From Luteimonas fraxinea (lineage in GTDB: Bacteria; Pseudomonadota; Gammaproteobacteria; Xanthomonadales; Xanthomonadaceae): 64,000 bases of DNA. Below the pieces are notes generated by a model. It made no database searches and was not told the origin of the DNA. It saw only the letters and a program-made list of their open reading frames with translations. Position 1 is the first letter of the stretch; every line of letters begins with the position of its first letter. The DNA is taken from contig NZ_CP089507.1 in assembly GCF_021233355.1 (NCBI RefSeq), forward strand, positions 2,170,001 to 2,234,000, in the 5' to 3' direction. The translations under genes were made by a program, and so were the position numbers. This document shows, one piece after another, positions 52,611 to 61,699 of the stretch.

Positions 52611-53594
52611 ATGTCCGAATCCCCCTCTCCGCACGCCGCGCGCGACGCCGTCGTGCTCGTCAATCTCGGCACGCCCGACGCGCCGACGCCGAAAGCGGTG
52701 CGCCGCTATCTCGCCGAGTTCCTGCACGACCATCGTGTGGTCGCGCTGACCCGTTGGCTGTGGTGCCCGATCCTGCATTTCGTGATCCTGCCGTTCCGCT
52801 CCCCGCGCGTGGCGAAGCTCTATGCCGGTGTGTGGATGGAGGATGGTTCGCCGCTCGCGGTCCACACCGCGCGTCTCACGAAGGCGGTGCAGACGGAAAT
52901 GCCCGATGCCGAGGTGGTCTACGCCATGCGCTACGGCAACCCGTCGCTGCGCAGCGTGCTGACGCGGCTGCGTGACGCGGGCCACGCGCGGGTGCAGGTG
53001 CTGCCGCTGTATCCGCAGTACTCGACGACGACGACGGCATCGGTGCGTGACGTGGTCGACGAAATCTTCGGCGCCACCGGCATCGCGCAGATGCGCGACG
53101 ACTACCACCTCGATCCGGACTGGGTCGACGCCGTGGCCGGATCGATCCGTGCGCACTGGGACACGCATGGCCGCGGCGAGCGTCTGCTGTTCTCCTTCCA
53201 CGGCATTCCACAGCGGCTGGCCGATGCCGGTGATCCGTATCCGATGCAGTGCCGCGCGAGTGTCGATGCGATCGTGCAGGCGCTGGACCTCGCGCCGGAT
53301 GAAGCGATGCTGACGTTCCAGTCGCGCTTCGGCCGCGAGCCATGGCTGCAGCCTTATACCGACGAAACGCTCAAGGCGCTGGGCGGCGACGGCATCCGCG
53401 TGATCGATGTCGTGTGCCCGGGCTTCGCGGTGGACTGCCTGGAAACGCTGGAGGAGATCGCACTGCAGAACGCGGAAATCTTCCACTCGCACGGGGGCAA
53501 GGACCTGCGTTACATCCCCTGCCTCAACGACGCACCGGTGCATGCGCGCGCGCTGGCCACGCTGACGCGTCGCGATCTGGAGCTGCGCGCATGA
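52611..53594 (+). CDS. hemH: Ferrochelatase
   Basis: 327 residues. It inserts ferrous iron into protoporphyrin IX, the last step of heme synthesis. Motifs: AVVLVNLGTPDAPTPKAVRR-YL, VVYAMRYGNPSLRSVLTRL, VQVLPLYPQYSTTTTASV, LLFSFHGIPQRL (catalytic His) and the C-terminal VVCPGFAVDCLETLEEIALQ-NAE with its essential Glu. Both ATG 52605 and ATG 52611 are in frame; the second is taken because the GGGG between them fits no better. The downstream hydrolase starts within its stop codon. Confidence 0.96.
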   Translation: MSESPSPHAARDAVVLVNLGTPDAPTPKAVRRYLAEFLHDHRVVALTRWLWCPILHFVILPFRSPRVAKLYAGVWMEDGSPLAVHTARLTKAVQTEMPDAEVVYAMRYGNPSLRSVLTRLRDAGHARVQVLPLYPQYSTTTTASVRDVVDEIFGATGIAQMRDDYHLDPDWVDAVAGSIRAHWDTHGRGERLLFSFHGIPQRLADAGDPYPMQCRASVDAIVQALDLAPDEAMLTFQSRFGREPWLQPYTDETLKALGGDGIRVIDVVCPGFAVDCLETLEEIALQNAEIFHSHGGKDLRYIPCLNDAPVHARALATLTRRDLELRA

Positions 53595-54451
53595 GCGACG
53601 TCGCACAGGCGCAGCCGTTCGAGGTCGACATCGGGATCGGCACCGTGCGCGGCCTGCGCTTCGGCACCGTGGGCGCGCGTCGCGTGCTCGCGCTGCACGG
53701 CTGGCTCGACAACGCCGCGAGCTTCGTACCGCTGTCCGCGTATTTCGACGGTCTGGATGTCGTCGCGCCGGATCTGCCCGGACACGGCCGCAGCGCGCAC
53801 ATGCCGGTCGGCACCGACTACACCTTCGTCGGCGCCGTGCACCAGGTGCTCGACATCGCCGACGCGTTGGGCTGGGAGCGTTTCGCACTGCTCGGGCACT
53901 CGATGGGCGCAGGCATCGCCAGTCTCGTTGCCGCCGCGGTCCCCGAACGCATCGAACGTCTGGTCGCGATCGAAGCGCTGGGCGCGCTACCGGAGATCGA
54001 ACCGGAAACCGTGCCGCGCCTGCGCGAAGCGGTGATCTCCTCGCGCAGCCTGGGCACGCGTCCGTTGCGCGTATTCCCCGATCTCGAAGCGCCGATCCGC
54101 GCGCGCATGCGGGTCAATGCGCTCAGCGAACCCGTCGCGCGCCTGCTGGTCGAACGGGGTGTGCAGCCCGTCGAAGGCGGCCACGTCTGGTGCAGTGATC
54201 CGCGTCTGACGATTCCCACCGCCGTGCGCATGACGCCGGGCCAGGTCGACGCGCTGATCGCCGGCATCGAATGCCCCACGCGTGTGATCTACGCCGATCC
54301 GCCGCAGCCCTATCTGCCCGAACCTGACCGCTCCCGTCGCGCGCGTCTGCTGCCCGACGGCGAGCTCACCGTCATCGCGGGCGGCCATCATCTGCACATG
54401 GAACAGCCTGCGGAAGTCGCCGCCGCGATCGGGGATTTCCTGCGGCGTTGA
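53591..54451 (+). CDS. Alpha/beta hydrolase, co-translated with hemH
   Basis: 286 residues. Canonical fold: VLALHGWLDNAASFVPLS (HGW oxyanion loop), VVAPDLPGHGRSAH, nucleophile elbow ALLGHSMGAGIASLVAA (Ser in GHSMG), a possible acid near RVIYADPPQPYL and the catalytic His in VIAGGHHLHMEQPAEV. It is close in style to serine-hydrolase-like MEST/ABHD enzymes that act on esters or lipids. The ATGA junction with hemH means coupled translation, but no link to heme is obvious. Confidence 0.88.
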   Translation: MSDVAQAQPFEVDIGIGTVRGLRFGTVGARRVLALHGWLDNAASFVPLSAYFDGLDVVAPDLPGHGRSAHMPVGTDYTFVGAVHQVLDIADALGWERFALLGHSMGAGIASLVAAAVPERIERLVAIEALGALPEIEPETVPRLREAVISSRSLGTRPLRVFPDLEAPIRARMRVNALSEPVARLLVERGVQPVEGGHVWCSDPRLTIPTAVRMTPGQVDALIAGIECPTRVIYADPPQPYLPEPDRSRRARLLPDGELTVIAGGHHLHMEQPAEVAAAIGDFLRR

Positions 54452-54472
54452 GCGGTGGCGGCCTGCGCCGCG

Positions 54473-54964
54473 TCACCTCTGGAGTCGCGCCGCGCCATCC
54501 TGCAGCTGCAGATTGACGATCACCCCCGCATCTTCCGACGGTTGCGCCGGCTGGTTGCGGTCGAACGCGAACAGTGCACTGCGGCCATCCTTTTCGAACG
54601 CGAGCACCGCACTGTCGCCGCCGTGATGCGTGGCGAGCCGACGCTGCCAGCCGTCGTGTTCCATCGCGCGGCGGGTGTCCTGCGACAGCGCCACCACCTC
54701 GCCTTCGGCGAGCAGGCTGATGATCTGGGTGCCCGGCATCTCGGTCAGCGTGTCGATCGCGTAGCGCGCGGGCAGATGCACGTCACTCGGGAAGTCCGCG
54801 GGCAGAGCCAGCGAAGTCGTCCGCTGCGCGACGGGCGGCGCCGGCGTCGCCGCAACGCGGTCGCCGCGCGCATCGAAGCGGATCGTGGTGCCCAGCGCAT
54901 CGCCGGGTGGGCGGCAGCCGGGCAGCACGACGACGAGCAGCAAGGCCAGGCACAGGCGGACCAT
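54473..54964 (-). CDS. Small lipoprotein of unknown function
   Basis: 163 residues. The signal peptide ends in a lipobox-like LVVVLPGC (about 10-17), so Cys is lipidated. The mature chain has an Ala/Pro-rich linker followed by ALPADFPSDVHLPARYAIDT, TQIISLLAEGEVVALSQDTR and DGWQRRLATHHGGDSAVLAF, an alpha/beta pattern without catalytic motif. The ATG at 54964 was chosen because GGAG lies six bases upstream; an in-frame ATG 18 bases earlier is less well placed. It converges with the alpha/beta hydrolase 21 bases away. Confidence 0.72.
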   Translation of the reverse strand: MVRLCLALLLVVVLPGCRPPGDALGTTIRFDARGDRVAATPAPPVAQRTTSLALPADFPSDVHLPARYAIDTLTEMPGTQIISLLAEGEVVALSQDTRRAMEHDGWQRRLATHHGGDSAVLAFEKDGRSALFAFDRNQPAQPSEDAGVIVNLQLQDGAARLQR

Positions 54965-55051
54965 CGGGTTCTCCGGCGGCACTGGCCGCTCATCCCGGTC
55001 AACGCGAGCGCGGCGGGGAAGCGGCCATCGGGCCGCTCGCCCGGCCTCCGC

Positions 55052-55831
55052 TCAGGCCAGCAGCGCGTGCAGGTCGGCCTTGAGGCGGCGTCCGCTGTCG
55101 CGGAAGTAGTCGCGCGTGTCGCGCCATGCCGGGCAGCGCGCTTCGACCTCGGCCCAGAACCGGCGCGAGTGGTCGGCATGGATCAGATGACAGAGCTCGT
55201 GCACCAGCACGTACTCGAACGCCGAGGGCGCCCCGAGCACCAGCGACAGGTCCAGATTGAGCGTGCCGTCCGGCGCCAGTGAGCCCCACTGCGAAGACAT
55301 CACTTTCAGGCAGATGCGTCGGGGGGTGCGCGGCAGGCCCGGCAGATAGGCCGGCAGCCAGCGGCCGATGTCGGCGCGGGCCTGCGCTTCGTAGAACTCG
55401 CGCAATGCGCGTTGCAGCGCGGCGGGACCGGCGTGCTCGGGCGACGCGAACGTCAGCGCGCCGTCGTCGTCCATGCGTACATGGCTGAACCGCCCGCTCT
55501 CCCACCGCAGCGGATGCAGTGCACCGCGCAGCGGCAGCTGCGTGGTCACGCCACGCTGCAGGGGCAGCGCTTCGCCATGCGCTGCGATCTGCGCGGCCAG
55601 CCAGGCGCGGTGCTGCTGCAGGAAGGCATCGCCGGAGACGAGGCTCGCGCGCAGCGGCAGGGTCAGGCGCGCGCCGCGTTCGCTGACGCTGAGCCGGATG
55701 CGACGCGCGCGCGGATCGCGCACGCGCAGCACCTCGATCTCGCGCCCGTCCTCGAGCGTCAGACGGAGCGAGTCGCGCTGGATCGAAGCGGGCTTCGCGG
55801 AACGCGACAACAGGCGCGACAGGGACGGCAT
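55052..55831 (-). CDS. YgjP-like (DUF45/WLM-type) metallopeptidase-fold protein
   Basis: 259 residues. The C-terminal zinc site is VLVHELCHLIHADHSRRFWA (HExxH plus downstream His), diagnostic for the YgjP/M48-like DUF45 family. The N-terminal part is a beta-domain (DSLRLTLEDGREIEVLRVRD, ARRIRLSVSERGARLTLPLR). Family members are predicted metal-dependent proteases or hydrolases; substrates are unknown. It stands just 61 bases downstream of rdgC and in the same direction. Confidence 0.86.
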   Translation of the reverse strand: MPSLSRLLSRSAKPASIQRDSLRLTLEDGREIEVLRVRDPRARRIRLSVSERGARLTLPLRASLVSGDAFLQQHRAWLAAQIAAHGEALPLQRGVTTQLPLRGALHPLRWESGRFSHVRMDDDGALTFASPEHAGPAALQRALREFYEAQARADIGRWLPAYLPGLPRTPRRICLKVMSSQWGSLAPDGTLNLDLSLVLGAPSAFEYVLVHELCHLIHADHSRRFWAEVEARCPAWRDTRDYFRDSGRRLKADLHALLA

Positions 55832-55892
55832 GCGCGGATTGTATGCGCTGCGTGCGACGCGACTGGGGTCGACGTCGCACGTGCGCCTGCGA

Positions 55893-56795
55893 TCACTCCG
55901 CCTTCGACAGCTTCAGCGCGCCTTCGAGCACCTTGAACAGGCGCTTGAACTCGCCGCGCATCAGCGCGAAGCGGGCGTCGAGCTCGGCGCGCATGTCGTC
56001 GTTGTCGGTGTTCTCGAGCGTATCGAGCGCGCCGTCGAGCAGCTTGAACTTGCGCACGATCAGATCGTCGCCGAGCACGAACGAGACGTGGTCGTCGAGA
56101 TTGAGCGCGAGCTTGGTGACCTGCTTGCCGGCATCGAGATGGCGGGTGATCTCTTCGCACTGCAGATCCTGACGCTGGCAGCGCACGATCGCGCCCTGAT
56201 CGGACGGGTCCTTGAGCTCGCATTCCTCGCCCAGCGTCAGACCGTCGGGCAGCGGTTCGCCGGCGATCCAGCCGGTCATCACCCCGCGCGGCGAGACTTC
56301 GGCGTTGAGCGGCAGCGCGGGAAAGCTGCCCAGCGCAGTGCGGATCTGCGACACCAGGTTTTCCGCGCTCTTGCGGCTGGAGGAATTCACCGCGACCACG
56401 CCGTGTTCGAGGTCGATCAGTGCGTCGCTGCGCACCGGCTTCACGAACGCGCGCGGCATCAGTTCCTGCAGCAGGTCGTCCTTCATCTGCTTGCGCATCT
56501 TGCCGCCGGGCTTGCGGCCCTGCTTCTCCTCGAATTCCTCGATGCGCCGCGACAGCAGCTCATTGACCACCGGGCCGGGCAGGATCTTCTCTTCGCCGCC
56601 GACGGTGACCCAGATGGTGTCCTCGATGCGATGCGCCATGACGTCGGCGTCGCGGCTGATCGGCGAGACGAAACCGTGCGAGGACATCTCCAGCGGACCG
56701 ACCGGCTTGAGCGGGAATTCCGCCAGACGCGCGTCGAGTTCGGACAGGTCGAGGTTGGTGGGGAAGCGGAACAGGGTCAGATTGCGAAAGAACAT
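55893..56795 (-). CDS. rdgC: Recombination-associated protein RdgC
   Basis: 300 residues, the normal size. It begins MFFRNLTLFRFPTNLDLSEL, has the RdgC motifs HGFVSPISRDADVMAH, KILPGPVVNELLSRRIEEFE-EKQGRKPGGKMRKQ and QELMPRAFVKPVRSDALID, and ends in a long basic C-terminal helix (ALMRGEFKRLFKVLEGALKL). It forms a ring-shaped DNA-binding dimer that limits RecA filament formation and helps at replication forks. The gene is monocistronic, leading toward the YgjP-like gene. Confidence 0.95.
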   Translation of the reverse strand: MFFRNLTLFRFPTNLDLSELDARLAEFPLKPVGPLEMSSHGFVSPISRDADVMAHRIEDTIWVTVGGEEKILPGPVVNELLSRRIEEFEEKQGRKPGGKMRKQMKDDLLQELMPRAFVKPVRSDALIDLEHGVVAVNSSSRKSAENLVSQIRTALGSFPALPLNAEVSPRGVMTGWIAGEPLPDGLTLGEECELKDPSDQGAIVRCQRQDLQCEEITRHLDAGKQVTKLALNLDDHVSFVLGDDLIVRKFKLLDGALDTLENTDNDDMRAELDARFALMRGEFKRLFKVLEGALKLSKAE

Positions 56796-56936
56796 GGGGC
56801 TAATGAGTCCATTGGAAGTGGGGAAGGACGCCGCACGGAAGCGGTGGGCGTCAGAAAGGGCGTGATACGTGCCTGGTTCGGGCGTGGGCAGACGTGGACG
56901 GCCGACCCTGCGTCGACGCGGCACGGAGGGCGGTGT

Positions 56937-57845
56937 TCATGCCTCCCGCATCGCGATATCGATCGGCGCGACCTGCGCGTCGGGCAACCAATCCTTGAGC
57001 GCGGCAGGTGCTGCGCCCGCACCGGGCATGCGGAAATCGAACAGCGCCGGATCGCTGAGCTGCGACGGACTGACATTGCCCAGCGAGCGCGCGATCGTCT
57101 CGATGCGGCCGGGCGTCTCCCGCTCCCAGGCATCCAGCATCTTCCGGACCTGTTTGCGCTGCAGGTTCTCCTGCGAGCCGCACAGATTGCAGGGGATGAT
57201 CGGGAACGCCCTGGCCTGCGCATACGCGGCGATGTCGTCTTCGGCCGCGTAGGCCAGCGGACGGATCACGACATGCTGGCCGTCATCGCTGCGCAGTTTC
57301 GGCGGCATGCCGCCGAGCTTCGCGTGGAAGAACATGTTCAGAAAAAACGTCGCGACCAGATCATCGCGATGGTGGCCGAGCGCGATCTTCGTGAAGCCGT
57401 GCTGCGCCGCGTGGTGGTACAGCGCGCCGCGACGCAGGCGTGAGCACAGCGAACACATCGTCTTGCCTTCCGGGATCACCCGGCTGACGACCGAGTAGGT
57501 GTCCTGCTCGATGAGGTGGAAATCGACGCCACGCGATTTCAGGTAGTCCGGCAGAACATGTGCGGGAAATCCGGGCTGCTTCTGGTCGAGGTTGACCGCG
57601 GTGATCGAGAACGCCACCGGCGCCTTCGATTGCAGCTGCAGCAGGATGTCGAGCAGGGTGTAGCTGTCCTTGCCGCCCGACAGGCACACCATCACCCGGT
57701 CGCCGTCCTCGATCATGCCGAAGTCGGCGATCGCGCGACCCATCTGATGGCGCAGCCGCTTGCCCAGCCTGTGCACCGCCGGCGCGTCGCGGCGCGGATC
57801 ATGCGCGCGCGGCAGCGGTTCGTGCAGGGGCAGGACGGTACTCAT
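56937..57845 (-). CDS. ttcA: tRNA 2-thiocytidine synthetase TtcA
   Basis: 302 residues. PP-loop [19 protein letters not shown] binds ATP, and the paired CxxC motifs ([14 protein letters not shown] and [17 protein letters not shown]) hold the iron-sulfur cluster. It thiolates cytidine 32 of certain tRNAs. The N-terminal 30 residues are extra and polar. The gene runs on the minus strand and ends 141 bases before the rdgC start; it is divergent from the NAD(P)-binding protein at 57957. Confidence 0.95.
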   Translation of the reverse strand: MSTVLPLHEPLPRAHDPRRDAPAVHRLGKRLRHQMGRAIADFGMIEDGDRVMVCLSGGKDSYTLLDILLQLQSKAPVAFSITAVNLDQKQPGFPAHVLPDYLKSRGVDFHLIEQDTYSVVSRVIPEGKTMCSLCSRLRRGALYHHAAQHGFTKIALGHHRDDLVATFFLNMFFHAKLGGMPPKLRSDDGQHVVIRPLAYAAEDDIAAYAQARAFPIIPCNLCGSQENLQRKQVRKMLDAWERETPGRIETIARSLGNVSPSQLSDPALFDFRMPGAGAAPAALKDWLPDAQVAPIDIAMREA

Positions 57846-57956
57846 CGCACCAGTTTACCGGGCGCTCCAGGCGGCCGTACGGCAACGTCTCCGCGACCGC
57901 GCGCCAACATGCGCCGTGCAAGGCTGCGACGCCATTCCTGTTGAACGGAGAGCGCC

Positions 57957-58610
57957 ATGTCGCGCATCGTCATCATCGGCGGCCATGGCCGCGTCGCCCT
58001 GCAGCTGGCCCAGCGCCTCACCGGAAGCGGACACGCCGTGACCGCGCTGTTCCGCAACGCGGCCCACCGCGACGCCGTCGCCGGCACCGGCGCTACGCCG
58101 GTCGTCTTCGATATCGAGCACGCGCAGACCGATGCCATCGCGGCGCAGCTCGCCGGCCACGACGCGGTGGTCTGGTCGGCCGGTGCAGGCGGTGGCGACG
58201 CCGCGCGCACGTATGCGGTCGACCGCGATGCGGCGAGCCGCTCGATCGATGCCGCGGCCATCGCCGGCGTGCGGCGCTACGTGATGGTGTCCTACATTGG
58301 CGCCGGCTTCGATCACGGCATCGCGCCGGACGACGGCTTTTTCGCCTATGCGCAAGCGAAGGCCGCGGCCGACGCGCACCTGCGCGACAGCGCGCTGGAC
58401 TGGACGATCCTCGGTCCGGGCCGGCTGACCGACGACGCCGGCAGTGGCCGTATCGCCGATGGCGCGAATGCCGACAGCGGCACGCCGGTATCGCGCGCAA
58501 ATGTGGCGGCGGTCGCAGCCGCAGTGCTGGATGCAGCGGGCACCGTGGGCCGGACGCTGGATTTCGTCGATGGAGACGTGCCGATCGAGACCTTCGTCGG
58601 CGGCGACTGA
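57957..58610 (+). CDS. NAD(P)-binding SDR-like (atypical) protein
   Basis: 217 residues. The N-terminal Rossmann motif is IVIIGGHGRVALQLAQRLTG, followed by VVFDIEHAQTDAIAAQLAGH-DAVVWSAGAGG and the region YVMVSYIGAGFDHG...FFAYAQAKAAADAHL, with Tyr/Lys in the positions of the SDR catalytic pair. LDWTILGPGRLTDDAGSGRI fits the NAD(P)H-binding family (NmrA/YwnB-like). A role in redox sensing or quinone reduction is possible. A GGAGAG-type ribosome site is near the start. It is monocistronic and divergent from ttcA. Confidence 0.87.
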   Translation: MSRIVIIGGHGRVALQLAQRLTGSGHAVTALFRNAAHRDAVAGTGATPVVFDIEHAQTDAIAAQLAGHDAVVWSAGAGGGDAARTYAVDRDAASRSIDAAAIAGVRRYVMVSYIGAGFDHGIAPDDGFFAYAQAKAAADAHLRDSALDWTILGPGRLTDDAGSGRIADGANADSGTPVSRANVAAVAAAVLDAAGTVGRTLDFVDGDVPIETFVGGD

Positions 58611-58762
58611 TCGCGCGCGGACGCATGGATGAGTTCACCTGCGCCGCTGACGACAGCGCCGAGCGGTTCCCCGCGTTAATGCCACGGTTCGGCGCGCGGT
58701 CGTAGACTGCACGCCGATCGCGCGACTGCCTATTGCAGCAAGCGCGTTCGCAATCCTCTTCC

Positions 58763-58780
58763 AGGAGCGCAATGACGTGA
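58763..58780 (+). promoter_or_regulatory. Minimal upstream ORF (Met-Thr-stop) with ribosome site, ABC-F leader
   Basis: AGGAG (58763-58767) is four bases before ATGACGTGA (58772-58780), a two-codon reading frame, 68 bases ahead of the ABC-F start. The stretch CGACCCCTCCGGGTCG behind it can form a small stem. Translated short leaders control many ABC-F genes in Gram-positive bacteria; here it may be coincidence. Confidence 0.3.
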
Positions 58781-58847
58781 AGTACTGAGCCGACATCGAG
58801 TCCGACGACCCCTCCGGGTCGCGTCCCCATGTTCGCGAGGTTCTTCC

Positions 58848-60506
58848 ATGTCCGTGCCCGTCTCCCTGGCGCCTTTCGCGTCGCTGTCTACGTCTTCTTC
58901 CGTCGTGCCTGCGCTGCGCGCCCGTGGCCTGTCCGCCGCGCGCGACGACGGCAGCGTGCTCTACGACGATCTGTCGCTGGTGCTGCACGACGGCCCCAGT
59001 GGGCTGGTCGGCGCCAATGGCGTCGGCAAATCCACGCTGCTCCGGCAACTCGCTGACGGCGCCCGCGCCGGCACGGTCGAGGTGGCCGGCGGTCTGCAGC
59101 TGCTGTCGCAGCACCCGGGTCCATTGCCGCCGCGTGTCGTCGACCTGCTGGGTCTGGGCGCGCGCTTCGATGCGCTGCATCGGCTGCTGGCAGGTCATGG
59201 CGACGCGGACGATGCGGCGTGCGTCGACGACGACTGGGCACTCGAAACGCGATTGGCGGAGGCGTTCGCAGCGCTGGGCTTCACCGATCTCGCGCCAACC
59301 TCCGATCCGTCGCAGCTGTCGGGTGGACAGTGCCAGCAGCTGCGTCTGCTCGCCGCGTCATGGTGCGATGCCCGCGTGCTGCTGCTCGACGAACCCAGCA
59401 CCTTTCTCGACAGCGACGCGTCCGCGTACTGGTGCTGGCAATTCCTGCAACGCGCAGGGGCCATACTGGTCGTGACCCACGATCACGTGTGGCTGCGTGC
59501 GATGCCGCGGCTGGTCGAGCTGCGCGCCGACGGGCTGCAGTGGATCGATGGTGGACTCGATGCATGGCGCGCCGCACGCGATGCCTCGCGCCGTCAGACC
59601 GACGATGCACTGGCGCAGGCGCGGACCGATCGCGCGCGTGCACAACGTGCGGTGGGACGTGAACGTCAGCGGCTCGACCAGCGTCAGGCGCGTGGGCAAC
59701 GGATGCGCGAGACCAGCAACCAGTCGCCGCTGCTGTTGGACCACGCCAAGGGCAATGCCGAACGCCATGCTGGACGCGCGCGCGGCGCACTGGCACAGCG
59801 CCTCGCCGATGGTGACACCGCGGTGCGCGACGCGTTCGCCGCGACCGATCCCACGCCCGCGCCCGAGTTCGTGGATGCCGACGTTGCGTTGCCCGCCTCT
59901 CGGCGAGTGCTGCGTTTCGAAGGCGCGCATCCGATCGCCTATGCGCCCGTCGACGCCCTGACATGGGACGCGTTCGGCCCGGTGCGGATCGGACTGGAGG
60001 GGCGCAACGGCAGCGGCAAGACCACGCTGCTGCGCGCGCTGCGCGGCGAGGCGACGCTCGCCAGCGGCACCGTCGAGGCCTGCGTGCCGGTGCAGTCGCT
60101 CGACCAGATGCTCGCCACCCTGCCCGACGCGATGCCGGCGCTCGACTGGCTGGCCTTGCGCATGCAGGCGGATGCGATGGACGTGCCCGCGACGCGGCTG
60201 GCGCTGCTCGGCCTGGCCGGTGCCCGGGCGCGCCAGCCGCTGGGCCTGCTGTCAGGCGGGGAACGCATGCGTGTTGCCATCGCGGCCGCCGCGTGGGCGC
60301 AGCCCGCAGCGCCCTTGCTGCTGCTCGACGAACCCGCCAGCCACCTCGATCTCGACAGCGTCGACGCGCTGGTCGCGTTGCTGCGTGGCTGGCCCGGCGC
60401 ACTCGTCGTCGTCAGCCACGACCCTGCAGTACTCGATGCGCTGGCGCTGACCCACCGCCTGCAGCTCGACATCGAGCGCCTCCATCTGGAAACCATCGAT
60501 CCCTGA
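58848..60506 (+). CDS. ABC-F family ATPase
   Basis: 552 residues, two nucleotide-binding modules in one chain without membrane helices. Module I: Walker A LVGANGVGKSTLLRQL, signature LSGGQCQQLRLL, Walker B VLLLDEPSTFLD. Module II: GRNGSGKTTLLRAL, LSGGERMRVAIAA, LLLLDEPASHLD, with H-loops VVTHDHV and VVSHDPAV. The inter-module linker (about 245-300) is a charged helical segment (ARTDRARAQRAVGRERQRLD), as in ABC-F proteins that act on ribosomes. It is shorter and more diverged than Uup, EttA or YheS, so the subtype is unclear. GAGG (58837-58840) precedes the ATG by seven bases. Confidence 0.86.
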   Translation: MSVPVSLAPFASLSTSSSVVPALRARGLSAARDDGSVLYDDLSLVLHDGPSGLVGANGVGKSTLLRQLADGARAGTVEVAGGLQLLSQHPGPLPPRVVDLLGLGARFDALHRLLAGHGDADDAACVDDDWALETRLAEAFAALGFTDLAPTSDPSQLSGGQCQQLRLLAASWCDARVLLLDEPSTFLDSDASAYWCWQFLQRAGAILVVTHDHVWLRAMPRLVELRADGLQWIDGGLDAWRAARDASRRQTDDALAQARTDRARAQRAVGRERQRLDQRQARGQRMRETSNQSPLLLDHAKGNAERHAGRARGALAQRLADGDTAVRDAFAATDPTPAPEFVDADVALPASRRVLRFEGAHPIAYAPVDALTWDAFGPVRIGLEGRNGSGKTTLLRALRGEATLASGTVEACVPVQSLDQMLATLPDAMPALDWLALRMQADAMDVPATRLALLGLAGARARQPLGLLSGGERMRVAIAAAAWAQPAAPLLLLDEPASHLDLDSVDALVALLRGWPGALVVVSHDPAVLDALALTHRLQLDIERLHLETIDP

Positions 60507-60527
60507 GCGACGCACTGCGCCTACACG

Positions 60528-60576
60528 ATGTGTAGAGCGCAGCGAAACCCATCAGCTCGCCCGGCCGCAGATGGGT
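60528..60576. repeat. Short intergenic repeat (TAGAGCGCAGCG family) with hairpin
   Basis: GATGTGTAGAGCGCAGCGAA (60528-60547) continues into CCCATC, and ACCCATC (60547-60553) pairs with GATGGGT (60570-60576). It is the diverged sister of the element at 33746-33774. Confidence 0.6.
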
Positions 60577-60602
60577 GAAGTCGCGTCGCCCCCCAACAAG
60601 AA

Positions 60603-60622
60603 CAGACGCCTTCCGGCGCCTG
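60603..60622 (-). terminator. Terminator of the BamE-like gene
   Basis: CAGACGCC (60603-60610) and GGCGCCTG (60615-60622) pair with one mismatch around TTCC. On the minus strand the hairpin is followed by the T-rich TTCTTGTT. It lies between two convergent genes and may work weakly in both directions. Confidence 0.6.
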
Positions 60623-60655
60623 TCTCGTTCCACACTCAACCCGATGCTGTTGGCC

Positions 60656-61252
60656 TCAAGGCACCCACACCAGATTGCGCGTATTGGGATCGGTAGTGAT
60701 CTCGCGCACGCGGCCGCTGCCGTCGAATTGCACCTGGAACTCGGCGAAGCTGCTCATCCAGTAGCGCCACAGCTCCGCGTCCAGATCCGGGTTCTCGCTG
60801 CTGATCGGATAGCCCAGCGACATCAGCACCTGCTCGCGGGTCATGCCGGGCGTGATCTTCGCGCGCTTGATCGCGTCCTGGATCTTGGCCGGATACGTGG
60901 CGATCTTCGCCGCCGGATCCTCGGTCACCACGTAGCGCTTCGCGAAGTCGGGCAGGGCGATGTCACGGCTGTAGTCGTTGCCGATCGACTGGCGCGCGCC
61001 GTCGATGCGCACGTTGACGCGGTGGCGGCCGTAGCCGGTCACGCTGGTCGGCGTGCCGACCGGGATCACGCGCTTGCCGTTCTCGGCGTAGTTGCTGTCG
61101 CTGATCCAGCTGCCGTCGCTGCGCAGGTTGCAGCACAGATAACCGTCGTACTTCTCCTGTGCGGAGAGCTGGGCGGTGGCCGCGAGCGCGGCGAGGGCGA
61201 GCAGGGGCGCAGCGAGACGCGCGGACGCGCGACGGTTCGATCGGAGGGACAT
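60656..61252 (-). CDS. Exported BamE/SmpA-OmlA-like protein
   Basis: 198 residues. The signal peptide is about 1-32 (RLAAPLLALAALAATAQLSA-Q) without a clear lipobox cysteine, so it may be soluble. The C-terminal half has the BamE-like pattern KRAKITPGMTREQVLMSLG-YP, PDLDAELWRYW and EFQVQFDGSGRVREITTDP. The N-terminal half includes DGYLCCNLRSDGSWISDSN and a YGRHRVNVRIDG strand unique to this subgroup. Function unknown, presumably periplasmic or outer-membrane associated. The ATG at 61252 is chosen because it opens the signal peptide. Confidence 0.78.
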   Translation of the reverse strand: MSLRSNRRASARLAAPLLALAALAATAQLSAQEKYDGYLCCNLRSDGSWISDSNYAENGKRVIPVGTPTSVTGYGRHRVNVRIDGARQSIGNDYSRDIALPDFAKRYVVTEDPAAKIATYPAKIQDAIKRAKITPGMTREQVLMSLGYPISSENPDLDAELWRYWMSSFAEFQVQFDGSGRVREITTDPNTRNLVWVP

Positions 61253-61412
61253 CCTGGTTCCTTGGCGAAGCGGCCGGGGCTGCCGCAGGTGGGCACCACG
61301 CGGCACGTGCCGACGTCGCGCCGGCCCCCTGCACGGCGCACCGCATTGTTGCAGCGGCACCGCACGCCGCCAAGACTCCGAACCGCCACGCTGTTGCGAT
61401 AAGCTGCACCGC

Positions 61413-61628
61413 ATGTCGACCGACACCCCCGACATCGATCAGAGTCGAAGCGCGCTGCTGATGCGGCTGCGTACCGAACATCGCGATCTCGACCACACCA
61501 TCGCCGAACTGCAGGCCACGCCGGCGCCCGAAGCACTGGCGATGCAGCGCATGAAGAAACGCAAGCTGCAGCTCAAGGACTGCATTGCCCGGCTGGAGTC
61601 GGACATGATTCCGGACGAGCCGGCTTGA
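61413..61628 (+). CDS. YdcH-type small protein (DUF465)
   Basis: 71 residues, almost entirely helical. The DUF465 signature is at LLMRLRTEHRDLDHTIAELQ (about 15-34) and MQRMKKRKLQLKDCIARLES (about 45-64), giving a short antiparallel helical hairpin. Function unknown; such proteins are widespread and often encoded near housekeeping genes. GATAAG lies nine bases before the ATG, again suggesting a very short leader. It is convergent with the lipoprotein at 61700. Confidence 0.85.
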   Translation: MSTDTPDIDQSRSALLMRLRTEHRDLDHTIAELQATPAPEALAMQRMKKRKLQLKDCIARLESDMIPDEPA

Positions 61629-61699
61629 GGCGAGACGCCAGCGTGAGCGGATGGATGGCGGGATGTCTGCCTGTTCCGGCCCCTGCGGCTTCAGTTCGA

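Noticed and set aside
58829..59056. Small open frame starting MFARFFHVRARLPGAF overlapping the ABC-F start
   Set aside because: It lies in another frame of the ABC-F gene, turns into Arg-rich sequence and has no own ribosome site.
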